Part shown: piece after piece, positions 47,634 through 56,843 of the stretch
Layout: each line of letters begins with the position of its first letter
How positions within the stretch are numbered: position 1 is the stretch's first letter
DNA from: Trinickia dinghuensis
GTDB lineage: Bacteria > Pseudomonadota > Gammaproteobacteria > Burkholderiales > Burkholderiaceae
Reading direction: 5' to 3'
DNA: 64,000 bases
Assembly (NCBI RefSeq): GCF_003367175.1
Contig: NZ_QRGA01000015.1
Coordinates: 124,001-188,000, forward strand
Made by a program: the position numbers and the translations under genes
Notes under the pieces: generated by a model
Told to the model about the DNA's origin: nothing
The model's database searches: none
What the model saw: only the letters and a program-made list of their open reading frames with translations

Positions 47634-50600
47634 CTACATGGGAATCGGGGCAGGCCCTGCCTGTGCATCCTCACTAGCGTCGCCCGTTGGGATGACGGAC
47701 AGCGCCGTCCAGTCAATGCCTCGCTGCAGGTCAAATCGGCAGGTAGCTCTACCTGTCAATATCTGCGTTTCGATAGCGCGCTCCGCGGCAGCGGTGCACC
47801 CCCACGGCACGGTATCCATTCCCTGAAGCAAACTTCCCAGTTCGATCGGATCGATGCTAGCGGCGAAATGCGCGACCAAGAAGTGTTTGGCGCGCCGGAA
47901 CCGAGCACCCGTGCCGGCAAGTTGCATGGCCAAGGTCGTCGGCCCCCACCCCTTCACCGCAATCTCGGGCGCATGCCGTGCGATCAGCGCAGGCATACCG
48001 GAGCGCATTGAGTCACCCGCTGCCATGATGCGCCGCAATTCATCGCTCAACTCCGAACGCTTGAACAGGCAGGCCGAGATCAGGTCATGACCAACGTGAA
48101 AGCCCTCCTGGTGGGTAAGCCAGGCAAGGACCTCTCTTGGCCAGGTAGCTGCCAGAAACAGACTGGCCTGCCTGAGATATTCATAGCGATCGCGCCACCG
48201 GCCGCAGACCTCTTGGTGACTCTCAAGCCAGTGGGCGTATCCGTCGATCAACGCCAAACCGTAGTCGACCCCGCCGCGCAGGCAGCGCAGAATCAACCCG
48301 CGCACAACAGGACTCTGCGCGATCGCACCGACGGCCGACGACATCGGCAAAGCATGTAACGCAACGTACTGTGCCCGGTCGTCCATGGCCGCACGGTATC
48401 GGACGAACGTGGTGACGATCGATTCCCAGTCCGCCCCACCGAAGCGCTCGGCAAAACCGGAAACCGAGTCGTTCTCGACATATGAAAAATCGTACGAGGC
48501 GTCGAAGAGAAAGCGCGTGGCTGCTACAAAGGCTGTGAAATCCTCGATATGCCAGCCCCTTGACGCCGGGACGCCGAGGCGAATGAACAGAGTCCAGGTG
48601 CCCAATACACGCTCGCGCCGAGCCGTCAGCCGTGGGAACATCCACGAGCGGAGCCGATCCAGAAATATCTCGAACGCCAAGATGCGCGCTATCTCGTCGC
48701 CGGGACAATCGGGCGGCTCCGTCCATTCGACCGTGATGTGAAGAGGCGTGAAAACGTAGCTTGCCTTGTGCGTTCCCATCGGGATCTGGATCTCGAGTAG
48801 TTCTCGCTCGAAGCGCAGGACCTTCGTCGAGCGACTGCTGAACGTCGAGCAGAAGCGTTCGAGTGCTCGTACCCGCTCCGGCAGTTGTCGCGTATCCAGG
48901 CTCATACCCGCCAATGACCACTGGTGCAATAGGTTGTGCAACACGTGCGGGTTCTCGTAGCGCGGAGCGGCCTCGCCGGCGGAAACAATGGAATCGAACT
49001 CGGAACGCCAATTGCGGTCCTCTATCTCGAACGATGTGGGCGTCTCCTCGTCGCTCCACTGACGCAACCAAAGCTGAAAGCGACGGAGCACGATGTCGTC
49101 GCGGTTGGATAGCGGCCCTGCGCTCAACAGTGCGATCCACTGCCGCATCATTGAAAGATACCGCTTGTAACTCTCAGCGTCGCCCCCTTCCACCGCACGA
49201 GCCAGCAGCGCTTTCAGCGAAGCGTCGTAGGTTTCGATCAGCGATCCTCTTATCTGCTCGGCGACGTTCTTCAAATCGGCCTTGCCGAGCGCGTCACACA
49301 AGCGCGCGTAGGCGTCGTTCAACTGTTGTGAGAGCCGCTCCACGGCTTCTCCGGCAGAAGCGATGCCTTTTGAAGACGCGACCGCGTGACGGAACCTCTC
49401 GATCGGTGCAAGAACCGCCGGGCAATCCAGTGCCCGTAGCGCCAGTAGAACTGCGCTGGGAATCGGTAGCCCCAGTGAATGAATGGATAGTCTCGACGCA
49501 GGAGACAAGCCGCCTTCGAAGACGTGTGCCAACGCGTTCAGGTACGAAACCACCTCGTCCATCTCATAGAGGGGTAGTCGTGCACACTCCTCGCCGACAA
49601 GCGATGCGCTTTCCAGCACCAGCGCCGCGTTATCTGCCTGCTGCGCAGCCAGTTGCCTGGCCGCCGATTCAAGCAAGCGGGATAGCGTGTTTCGCGGCAC
49701 CCAAGACGCCGCCGCTTCGCAATCCAGCAGCCGCATTGCGAGCCGCAAATCGGCGCTTTCGGCTAGTGGGCGTGTGGCGGACGACAGCGCAACCAGCGTG
49801 GGGAGTGCACGCAGCGACTCTGCCTGGGACATTCGGACCGCTCGTTCATAGGCTTTCGCGAATTCGGTGCGTGCGATGAGCCCTTCTCCGCGCCACGAAT
49901 GCTGCGACCGTCGGATCTGCGCGAGCAGGGAGGGGGACCCCACCGCACCATCGACCCGCTGCATCCATAGTGTCGGCATGGGCTGTTCGGTGCGTGCCAG
50001 CAACCGTTCTTTGGCCTCTTTGGCGAGCGGCAACCGCTGGAGTTGAGACAGAGCGTCATTGCACTCCTGCGTCAACTCACCGGTGCGAGTCAGCGCCTCA
50101 TCCGTAAAAATGAGCGAGCAGTCGTCGGGCAATACCAGTTCTCGACGAACTTCCGTCTTGATCGACCTCAGCATCGCCGAGCCACCGAGGATGCAGCTAC
50201 CGCGATCGAACGCGGCACAATGCGCTCCGGCCGGCACACGCTGCGTATTCGTTCTGATGCAGGTGATCTTCTGCTGCCGAAACATAATGCCTGCATGTTC
50301 CTCCGCACTTCCCTCGTCCACAATCACCACCGCCACGGCAGCTTGTTCCGATCCATCCAGGGCCAAATACCGGCGCCATGCGCTAGCGAGATCCGGCGCT
50401 ACCAGCGTCTGGCCGAAGCATTCGTCGCCAAGGATCAATAGGGCTGCTTCCACGACTTCATAGTGTCGAGCTAGCGCTTCGTAGCAATCATCGGTGAGCG
50501 CCTCCCGGTCGCGAAAGGCCACCTCGGGAGTTGCGGGTCGCGCCTGCAGTAGGTGCAATCGCCGTACCGGCGTCTCACGCAAATGCCGCCCCCGCCAGAG

Positions 50601-51347
50601 CCTGAGGGCAGTGGAGGCTGGACGCAACGCAAGCGTCGTCGCCCGCGAGCCGGTGTTCTGGGCGCAGGCGAAACCGAATCCGATCGTATGGGCGACATTC
50701 ATCAGCCGTTGATCAAGCGGCATGACGGTCGTGATCGAGACGAAACCCAACTCTGTCTCAAGCCCCCATTCGCAATCGATCGCAGTGAAGTCGAACCTCT
50801 TCATCAGTACGGCACACACCGCCTCGATCCGATCCAATACCTCCGCGTCCAGATATGGCGAGTGGTCGAGGCCGATGTCATCGGCAACATCGATCTTCAG
50901 CAACGGCTGCACAAAGCACGCGATGGACGCCGAACGCTCAGATCGTCCAGACAGCGCCCACTGACGCCGTGCATGCTCGGTCGATCCGCTCAGTGCCACT
51001 GCGGCAACGCGCTGCATCAGATTCTCTGGCTCGAGACAGATTAGGCTTTCATAGCCCCCCGCATTGATGTGATCCGCCAAGTCCTCGATGCCGGCACTAC
51101 GCACGATCCACGGCGCCGGACCGCAGACTTCTTCCACCGCCTCCGGCAAACGGGGAGATACCTGTGCCAATAGTGCGGCGTAGGCCGACACAGGATCGTC
51201 CGCTTGCGCTAAGCCGCCCGTCTCGGCGGTCGGCAGCGGCGCGATTGGAAAAATTGGCGGGACCAGCGCGCCCAATGAATCGATCTCGCGAATTTGAAGA
51301 AGTCGATCCAGCTTGGGTCCGTAGCATTGCTGTTCGTCTGTAATCAT
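47634..51347 (-). CDS. PEP-synthase/PPDK-like ATP-grasp plus phosphohistidine-domain protein, 1237 residues
   Basis: Not recognised as a known cluster enzyme. The N-terminus resembles the ATP-grasp domain of PEP synthase/pyruvate phosphate dikinase: YGPKLDRLL...LVPPIF (1-35), IVRSAGIEDLADHINAGGYES (81-101) and LLQARP (266-271). A swivelling phosphohistidine-like domain follows, with EEHAGIMFRQQKITCI (H351) matching the TSHAAIVAR...GIPAV pattern. The PEP/pyruvate TIM barrel is absent; residues ~430-1237 form a long mainly helical region I cannot assign. The layout recalls rifampin phosphotransferase, so a phosphotransferase acting on the aminoglycoside (tailoring or self-protection) is one hypothesis. 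Last gene of the left arm, 108 bases after the exporter gene. Confidence 0.6.
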   Translation of the reverse strand: MITDEQQCYGPKLDRLLQIREIDSLGALVPPIFPIAPLPTAETGGLAQADDPVSAYAALLAQVSPRLPEAVEEVCGPAPWIVRSAGIEDLADHINAGGYESLICLEPENLMQRVAAVALSGSTEHARRQWALSGRSERSASIACFVQPLLKIDVADDIGLDHSPYLDAEVLDRIEAVCAVLMKRFDFTAIDCEWGLETELGFVSITTVMPLDQRLMNVAHTIGFGFACAQNTGSRATTLALRPASTALRLWRGRHLRETPVRRLHLLQARPATPEVAFRDREALTDDCYEALARHYEVVEAALLILGDECFGQTLVAPDLASAWRRYLALDGSEQAAVAVVIVDEGSAEEHAGIMFRQQKITCIRTNTQRVPAGAHCAAFDRGSCILGGSAMLRSIKTEVRRELVLPDDCSLIFTDEALTRTGELTQECNDALSQLQRLPLAKEAKERLLARTEQPMPTLWMQRVDGAVGSPSLLAQIRRSQHSWRGEGLIARTEFAKAYERAVRMSQAESLRALPTLVALSSATRPLAESADLRLAMRLLDCEAAASWVPRNTLSRLLESAARQLAAQQADNAALVLESASLVGEECARLPLYEMDEVVSYLNALAHVFEGGLSPASRLSIHSLGLPIPSAVLLALRALDCPAVLAPIERFRHAVASSKGIASAGEAVERLSQQLNDAYARLCDALGKADLKNVAEQIRGSLIETYDASLKALLARAVEGGDAESYKRYLSMMRQWIALLSAGPLSNRDDIVLRRFQLWLRQWSDEETPTSFEIEDRNWRSEFDSIVSAGEAAPRYENPHVLHNLLHQWSLAGMSLDTRQLPERVRALERFCSTFSSRSTKVLRFERELLEIQIPMGTHKASYVFTPLHITVEWTEPPDCPGDEIARILAFEIFLDRLRSWMFPRLTARRERVLGTWTLFIRLGVPASRGWHIEDFTAFVAATRFLFDASYDFSYVENDSVSGFAERFGGADWESIVTTFVRYRAAMDDRAQYVALHALPMSSAVGAIAQSPVVRGLILRCLRGGVDYGLALIDGYAHWLESHQEVCGRWRDRYEYLRQASLFLAATWPREVLAWLTHQEGFHVGHDLISACLFKRSELSDELRRIMAAGDSMRSGMPALIARHAPEIAVKGWGPTTLAMQLAGTGARFRRAKHFLVAHFAASIDPIELGSLLQGMDTVPWGCTAAAERAIETQILTGRATCRFDLQRGIDWTALSVIPTGDASEDAQAGPAPIPM

Positions 51348-51455
51348 ATTTTAAGTAGAAAAACTCCCGAATCGGACGACGCTGCACCGGGGGCCGGGGG
51401 GACTGGCGGCCGAGGCAGGCGGGTCGATCAACGCTGCTTTGAAGCCAAGGAAATT

Positions 51456-53342
51456 TCAAAGGACCGAGGGTGCACTTCCGGTCGCGTCGCCAACGGAACT
51501 GATGCGCTCTTGCGGCGCGTCGCCAAGGAACCCACCGCTTTGGTGAGCCCACAGCCGCGCATACAGGCCGCCCCGCGCCAGCAGCGTTGCGTGGTCGCCT
51601 TGTTCGACGACGCGGCCTTCGTCGAGAACAATCAGCCGGTCCATCGCCGCGATCGTGGATAGCCGATGTGCAATCGCGATGACCGTCTTTCCTTCCATCA
51701 ACCGATAGAGACTTTGCTGGATCACGGCTTCCACCTCGGAGTCGAGCGCACTGGTGGCCTCGTCTAGCAGGAGGATCGGCGCATCCTTCAACATGACACG
51801 TGCAATCGCGATTCGCTGACGCTGTCCGCCCGAAAGCTTGACGCCTCGCTCGCCTACATGCGCCTCGTAGCCACCGCGGCCAGCCGCATCTCTCAAGTTT
51901 TGAATGAAATCGTGAGCCTCGGCGCGCACGGCTACCGCCTCGATCTGTGCAAACGTGGCGTCGGGCCGGCCATAAGACAAATTATCGGCCACCGAGCGGT
52001 TCATCAGTGAAGTGTCCTGTGTGACCATGCCAATATGGCTCCGCAGCGAGTCCTGTTTGACGTGCGCAATATCCTGCCCGTCAATCAGAATGCGTCCTGT
52101 ATCCGGGTCATGAAAGCGCAGCAGCAAATTCACGAGCGTCGATTTGCCGGCCCCCGAGCGGCCGACCAGGCCGACCTTCTCACCGGGCTCGACCGTTAGA
52201 TTGAGATCTTCGATCACTCGGCGGCCACCACCGACGTATTGGAAGCTGACGTGCTCAAAGCGCACCTCACCGCGTGGCACGTCGAGATCAGTCGCGTCTG
52301 CCGCGTCGAGCACGGCCCGCGGGTGCGACAGCGTCTTAATGCCGTCCTGCACGGCGCCGACGTTCTCGAACAAGCTGGCCATCTCCCACATGAGCCAGTG
52401 CGACATGCCCTGTAACCGCAATGCCATCGCGACAGCCGCGGCCACGCCGCCCGCACCGATCGCACCGCGGGACCACAGCCATAACGAAGTACCCGTCATC
52501 CCGACCGTAAGGCCCATACTCAGCAGGTGATTGACAACGTCGAAGGCACTCACGAGACGCATTTCGCGGTAGCCGATGCTCAGGTATTCATGCATTGCCT
52601 CACGTGCGAAGTCCGCCTCCCGGTGCGTGTGCGAAAACAATTTGACAGTGGAGATGTTGCTGTATGCGTCGGTAACACGACCGGCAAGTAATGTACGCGC
52701 ATCGGCCTGCCTCTTGCCGACCTTGCCCAAGCGCGGCACAAAATAAAGCAGTGACACGATGTATAAGCCGAGCCAAGTTGCAAGGGGCCACACGAGTTGC
52801 GTGTCGAATACGCCGGCGAGGACGAGTATGGTTGCGACGTATACGCTCATCGTTACGAGCACGTCGGTCAGCACAAAAATGGTTTCGCGCACCGCGACAG
52901 CGGTTTGCATTACTTTTGTCGTGATGCGGCCGGCAAATTCGTTCTGATAGAAGGTGATGCTCTGGCCCAGCATCAAACGGTGGAAGTTCCACTGCAACCG
53001 CACAAGCAAATTCACAGTAAGTGTCTGGTGCTTGACGACCGTCTGCAATGCGACGACAGCAACGCTGATCAACAAGAGTGCGGCCAACCACAGCAATGTG
53101 TCGCCACGTTCGGCCCACAGGCGCGACGGCAGTTGGGTGCCGAGCCAATCGACGATGTGCCCGAGCATTGCAAACAGCAACGCCTCGAAGGCTGCCATGA
53201 CGGTTGTCAGTACCGTCATGGCGACTATCGCGCCACGTCCCCATTGTGTGCAGGCCCATAGAAAAGCGAAGAAACGCCGGGGCGGTGGCGGTGGCTCGAT
53301 GGTTGGGAAGGGGTGAAGAAGCCTTTCGAAAAAGCTGAACAA
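51456..53342 (-). CDS. ABC exporter (fused permease-ATPase)
   Basis: 628 residues: a type-IV exporter membrane domain with about six helices (residues 25-320), then the ATPase with Walker A GRSGAGKST, Q-loop MVTQDTSL, signature LSGGQRQRIAIARV, Walker B ILLLDEATSALDSE and H-loop IAHRLST. Likely a homodimeric exporter, by context for the aminoglycoside or its phosphorylated precursor. TTG start at 53342. A 15-bp perfect dyad lies 17 bases upstream. Contains a cytoplasmic Pro-rich N-terminus (EPPPPPRR). Confidence 0.9.
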   Translation of the reverse strand: MFSFFERLLHPFPTIEPPPPPRRFFAFLWACTQWGRGAIVAMTVLTTVMAAFEALLFAMLGHIVDWLGTQLPSRLWAERGDTLLWLAALLLISVAVVALQTVVKHQTLTVNLLVRLQWNFHRLMLGQSITFYQNEFAGRITTKVMQTAVAVRETIFVLTDVLVTMSVYVATILVLAGVFDTQLVWPLATWLGLYIVSLLYFVPRLGKVGKRQADARTLLAGRVTDAYSNISTVKLFSHTHREADFAREAMHEYLSIGYREMRLVSAFDVVNHLLSMGLTVGMTGTSLWLWSRGAIGAGGVAAAVAMALRLQGMSHWLMWEMASLFENVGAVQDGIKTLSHPRAVLDAADATDLDVPRGEVRFEHVSFQYVGGGRRVIEDLNLTVEPGEKVGLVGRSGAGKSTLVNLLLRFHDPDTGRILIDGQDIAHVKQDSLRSHIGMVTQDTSLMNRSVADNLSYGRPDATFAQIEAVAVRAEAHDFIQNLRDAAGRGGYEAHVGERGVKLSGGQRQRIAIARVMLKDAPILLLDEATSALDSEVEAVIQQSLYRLMEGKTVIAIAHRLSTIAAMDRLIVLDEGRVVEQGDHATLLARGGLYARLWAHQSGGFLGDAPQERISSVGDATGSAPSVL

Positions 53343-53358
53343 GGTATTGGTCTCTCAG

Positions 53359-53373
53359 ACAGTCGACGACTGT
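53359..53373. promoter_or_regulatory. Dyad upstream of the exporter gene
   Basis: ACAGTCG-A-CGACTGT, perfect 7-bp arms around one base, in the 112-base gap between the aminotransferase stop and the exporter start. Could be an operator giving the exporter separate control, or a small hairpin. Confidence 0.4.
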
Positions 53374-53454
53374 TGCGACACGCTCATCCACACCTTAGGC
53401 GATGCGCGCCACGTAATTAAGACCGAGCGATCTGCGGGCACGCGGTGCTCCCTC

Positions 53455-54726
53455 TCAGGCGCGAAGATCGTCGATCGATCGGGCTACTTTTTCGAAGGCA
53501 GAGGCCACGCGTGACATCGCATCCGCATCGGCCAACAGCATGCGGTGAGGCAAGGCGATGCAAGACTGGGAAAACGCTTGGGCTGCCGGTAAGCGGTAAC
53601 GGGACGGATCGACCGCATCGGTAAAACTCTTGCCTAGAGCGAAACGATTGCGCGAAAACGGCTTGTACAGACGATTGCGATTGAGCGCGCTGTACATCGT
53701 CTTGCAGGGCAGTCGGATCTCTGCGGCAAGCGCCGCAGCGAATCGCTCCGCGCTCACCCTCTCGGTGATCGACTGCGGTAGCCGAACCACATAGGTGTAA
53801 TGAGCCCGCGCAGTGGTGCCGACTGCGGTCGCTTGCGGAGAAAGCCCGAGAGCAGTCAGTAGACTGTCCAGCAACGCGGCATTACGACGACGCAGTGCGA
53901 GTTGCTCATCCAGCATCTCCAACTGTGCCACTAAGATGGCTGCATGAAATTCCGAAAGGCAGTAATTGCTGCCCATGATCTCTGCTGTCTCGATCAACGC
54001 CATCTCATCCATCTGCGGCGGCTGCGAGGAAACGGTTCGACCATCTGCCCGCAGATGCGCCAGACGGCGCGCCAAGCCGGCGTCACCGGTAATCACGGCG
54101 CCGCCCTCGCCACTCGTCAGCAACTTGCTATGCTGCATCGAGAAAGTACCGGCTATGCCGAAGCGGCCAACATGCCGTCCCGCATAGCGAGCCCCATGCG
54201 CCTGAGCGCAGTCTTCGATCAGCGGAATCGATCGTTCCCGGGCGATGGCCGTCAGGCGGTCCAGGTCAGCAACCGCTGATCCCAGGTGAACCACGGTGAT
54301 GGCCCGCGTGCGCGGTGTGATAGCACGTTCGAGCGCTGAGGGATCGAGGCAACCGGTCTCCGGCTCGACGTCGGTGAGTACCGGGATGGCATTGACCCCG
54401 AGTACCGCGGATGCTGAAGCAACCCAACTCACGCCAGGCACGATCACCTCGTCGTATGCACCAACCTCGCAAGCCTCCAGGGTCATGGTCAGACCCGCTG
54501 TGCCTGTGGACGACGGCACGCAAAAGGCAGCACCGGTGTAGGCCGAAAATGCCTGCGCGAAACGTTCTTCCCATGATGACTGCCCCCGATATTGGCCACT
54601 GATCGACCACCGATGGCTGCCAAGCACAGTGTCGATGTTGCGCCGTGTGTTCTCGGTGCATTGCGGCCAATTCGGCCAATGTCGGTCAACGACAGCGGTT
54701 CCTCCGCAAATCGCCAGTTTCTTCAA
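53455..54726 (-). CDS. L-glutamine:2-deoxy-scyllo-inosose aminotransferase (BtrS/NeoB-like)
   Basis: 423 residues, DegT/DnrJ/EryC1/StrS family. The N-terminus HWPNWPQCTENTRRNIDTVLGSHRWSISGQYRG closely follows BtrS ([20 protein letters not shown]...RWAISGYWTG), a mark of the cyclitol aminotransferases. PLP lysine K201 in QHSKLLTSGEGGA; LIEDCAQAHG (D172); GSNYCLSEFHAAIL. Predicted to aminate 2-deoxy-scyllo-inosose, and later amino-DOI, on the way to 2-deoxystreptamine. Start: TTG at 54726 with GGAGG eight bases upstream (LKKLAICGG); the ATG at 54783 lacks a ribosome site. 130 bases separate it from the deacetylase gene. Confidence 0.87.
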   Translation of the reverse strand: MKKLAICGGTAVVDRHWPNWPQCTENTRRNIDTVLGSHRWSISGQYRGQSSWEERFAQAFSAYTGAAFCVPSSTGTAGLTMTLEACEVGAYDEVIVPGVSWVASASAVLGVNAIPVLTDVEPETGCLDPSALERAITPRTRAITVVHLGSAVADLDRLTAIARERSIPLIEDCAQAHGARYAGRHVGRFGIAGTFSMQHSKLLTSGEGGAVITGDAGLARRLAHLRADGRTVSSQPPQMDEMALIETAEIMGSNYCLSEFHAAILVAQLEMLDEQLALRRRNAALLDSLLTALGLSPQATAVGTTARAHYTYVVRLPQSITERVSAERFAAALAAEIRLPCKTMYSALNRNRLYKPFSRNRFALGKSFTDAVDPSRYRLPAAQAFSQSCIALPHRMLLADADAMSRVASAFEKVARSIDDLRA

Positions 54727-54856
54727 AATGCATACCTCCAAATAGCGCGATTCCCGCAGGTCGGCGCAAACGCACCGCCCCACTCGCCGAACATGCTCGA
54801 TCAGGCCGATTTTCCGCAGCGATACGAGCGTGCGTGCGGTGCTTATAGGTGGCTAT

Positions 54857-55588
54857 TCAATGCGCGCGACGCCAGAGGCGCTCTGCGTAATTCGCGTTAC
54901 CCGCGCTGACACGACGAGCATGTAACAGCATCTCGGTGATCGTCGTCGCGCTGGTCTGAGAGCGGTAACCCCGCATACCCTCGCACTTGCGTTCCAGCAC
55001 GCCCCCGATGTCAACCGGCATGACTGGCGCCAAGCCTTCGCAGGTAAGCTTCCTATCCAGTTCGGCCAGCGACAGGCCTGCGCTGTAGGGAATGTCTTCG
55101 TAGTAGAGAACGCCCGTCTGATTCAGCGTTTCGGCTGCTGTCCGAACGATTCGATGATCGACATGTCCGCCGATACCGCACGGCGCGATTACCAGATTTG
55201 GCGCCAGACTCGCCACGAATTCGCCGATCATTCTCACGATGTCCGCAGTTCTCCGGTCGTCGTCGGGGGCGACGCGAAGCTCTTGCGCATTGTCGTAACC
55301 CCTCACGAAACTGTCGGGGCAAGTCAGGAAAACGTGACCGATCTGATGTCGCGCGCAGAAGGCGCGATCCTCCTGTTGCCGCACAGCCGATATCTCATCC
55401 ACGGACGCCGAGCCAAGCACGCGCGGCAGCGCCCAACCGCTGCGTCCGAAGACTGTCAACAGCAGGATATCCGCCTGCTTGAAAAGGCGAGCAACGATAC
55501 CGCCTATCGAAAAAGCAACATCATCCGAGTGAGGCGAAAGCAATAAAATTCGCTTGCCCACCATCGAATCCAAGGCTGTCGGGATCAT
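54857..55588 (-). CDS. PIG-L family deacetylase, probable 2'-N-acetylparomamine deacetylase (BtrD/NeoD-like)
   Basis: 243 residues, LmbE/PIG-L zinc hydrolase: LLLSPHSDDVAFSIGG (H20-x-D22-D23, zinc and base), RQQEDRAFCARH and GIGGHVDHRIVR (further zinc ligands). In the neomycin/butirosin route this family removes the acetyl group from 2'-N-acetylparomamine to give paromamine (and later a second ring). The start at 55588 shares its A with the stop of the preceding gene (TGATG), implying coupled translation; a GTG at 55606 is an alternative. Confidence 0.84.
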   Translation of the reverse strand: MIPTALDSMVGKRILLLSPHSDDVAFSIGGIVARLFKQADILLLTVFGRSGWALPRVLGSASVDEISAVRQQEDRAFCARHQIGHVFLTCPDSFVRGYDNAQELRVAPDDDRRTADIVRMIGEFVASLAPNLVIAPCGIGGHVDHRIVRTAAETLNQTGVLYYEDIPYSAGLSLAELDRKLTCEGLAPVMPVDIGGVLERKCEGMRGYRSQTSATTITEMLLHARRVSAGNANYAERLWRRAH

Positions 55589-56832
55589 CACGGCTTGCCG
55601 ATCCACTCGATTGCCTGCTCGGCAGGAACGATGTCGGTGGCCCCATCCATCATTTCGAAGGCTGCCTGGAAGCGTCTGCGTGGACTAACCGCCATAGAGT
55701 CTATCGATCCCAACTGTCGTGACGTTGCTGCCAAAGCAATCTCGAAGCGCTGGAGCAATTCGTCCAACACATGGGCTGTTGCCAACGAGACCGCTTGATT
55801 GTCGCCCTCATATAGCAAAAGACCGGCCGCGGCGCAGTTCGCGTACAAGACTTCTTCCATGGCCTGCGTTGCCGCGACAATTTGCAACATTGGACCGTCA
55901 CCGTAAATGTCGATCGGAAGCCCTTTACGCCGCACGGCGTTTCTCATTTCGGCGGCGAGCGTAGCACCACAGTGGGCCAGTCGCCGATAGCCCTCGTGAG
56001 CTGACATGTAGTTCAGCGTGGCCAATGCTGCCACTATCGGGACCGAGTCGAAATAGGCGGTGTATGTGAAGTCCCTCGCGAATGCCATCACGTCGGATCG
56101 GCCGATCAGGCACGATAGCCGATGCCCGTTTGCCAGTCCCTTCGCGAAGGTGTACAGGTCCGCATGGGAACCGACCATTTTCGGAAATTGGGAGGCAGGC
56201 ATCGAGCGATAGCCTTGTTTGACATCATCGCAACACAGTAGGACACGTTCGCTGCGCGCAATCTCCGCCAGGTGACGCAGTGTGCCCGGTTGCAGATGGA
56301 CATAGTCCGGCGACAAGATCACCAGCGCTACCTGCCCGCGATGCTGTTCCAGTACCCGTTGAAGCAGTTCGGGTACAAAGTAGAAGTCGATTACGCCACT
56401 GGCATTGGCACCCAGCAGATGATCGGCACTGATCCAATAGTCACCCCAACCGTGATAGCCGGCGCTAGCGACGACACGCCGATCAGAGAACTGTCGTGCG
56501 ACCTGGACAGCGGCCCGGCAGGCCTCCGTGCCGGTGCTGAAAAAGGCGAGCCGGCTGTTGTCCATGCCGACATCGCCGACGATCCGGTTCGCTAGCGCCT
56601 CATGCTGATCGCTCCAACAAGTGATCGACGCCCGCTCACCTTGAAGATGCCTCACTATCGCGTCGTTCACCACAGGATGATGGTGTCCGAGAGTGACGCA
56701 GCCTTTTCCGTTCATCAGGTCGATATATTGCTTCCCATCCGAGAGCGTCACATGAGCACCATTGGAACTGACGGCACGCAGCCGGGGCCGCGCGGTGCAG
56801 ACGTCAGTTACGATGTGTTGCGGCCTGTCCAT
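55588..56832 (-). CDS. Class III aminotransferase, probable 6'-aminotransferase (BtrB-like neamine transaminase)
   Basis: 414 residues, glutamate-1-semialdehyde-aminotransferase type: YIDLMNGKGCVTLGHHHP, STGTEACRAAVQVAR (99-113), AGYHGWGDYW (125-133), CDDVKQGYR in place of the usual DEV, PLP lysine K231 in FAKGLANGHRLSCLIG, and FTYTAYFDSVPIVAALAT. Predicted to aminate the 6'-aldehyde made by the GMC enzyme, giving neamine. The ATG at 56832 has GGAG ten bases upstream; the longer start at 56907 overlaps the phosphoribosyltransferase gene. Confidence 0.83.
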   Translation of the reverse strand: MDRPQHIVTDVCTARPRLRAVSSNGAHVTLSDGKQYIDLMNGKGCVTLGHHHPVVNDAIVRHLQGERASITCWSDQHEALANRIVGDVGMDNSRLAFFSTGTEACRAAVQVARQFSDRRVVASAGYHGWGDYWISADHLLGANASGVIDFYFVPELLQRVLEQHRGQVALVILSPDYVHLQPGTLRHLAEIARSERVLLCCDDVKQGYRSMPASQFPKMVGSHADLYTFAKGLANGHRLSCLIGRSDVMAFARDFTYTAYFDSVPIVAALATLNYMSAHEGYRRLAHCGATLAAEMRNAVRRKGLPIDIYGDGPMLQIVAATQAMEEVLYANCAAAGLLLYEGDNQAVSLATAHVLDELLQRFEIALAATSRQLGSIDSMAVSPRRRFQAAFEMMDGATDIVPAEQAIEWIGKP

Positions 56833-56843
56833 ACCATTCTCCG

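Noticed and set aside
47634-51347. Call as PEP synthase
   Set aside because: ATP-grasp and His-domain traces are present but the PEP/pyruvate barrel is missing and the length is wrong.
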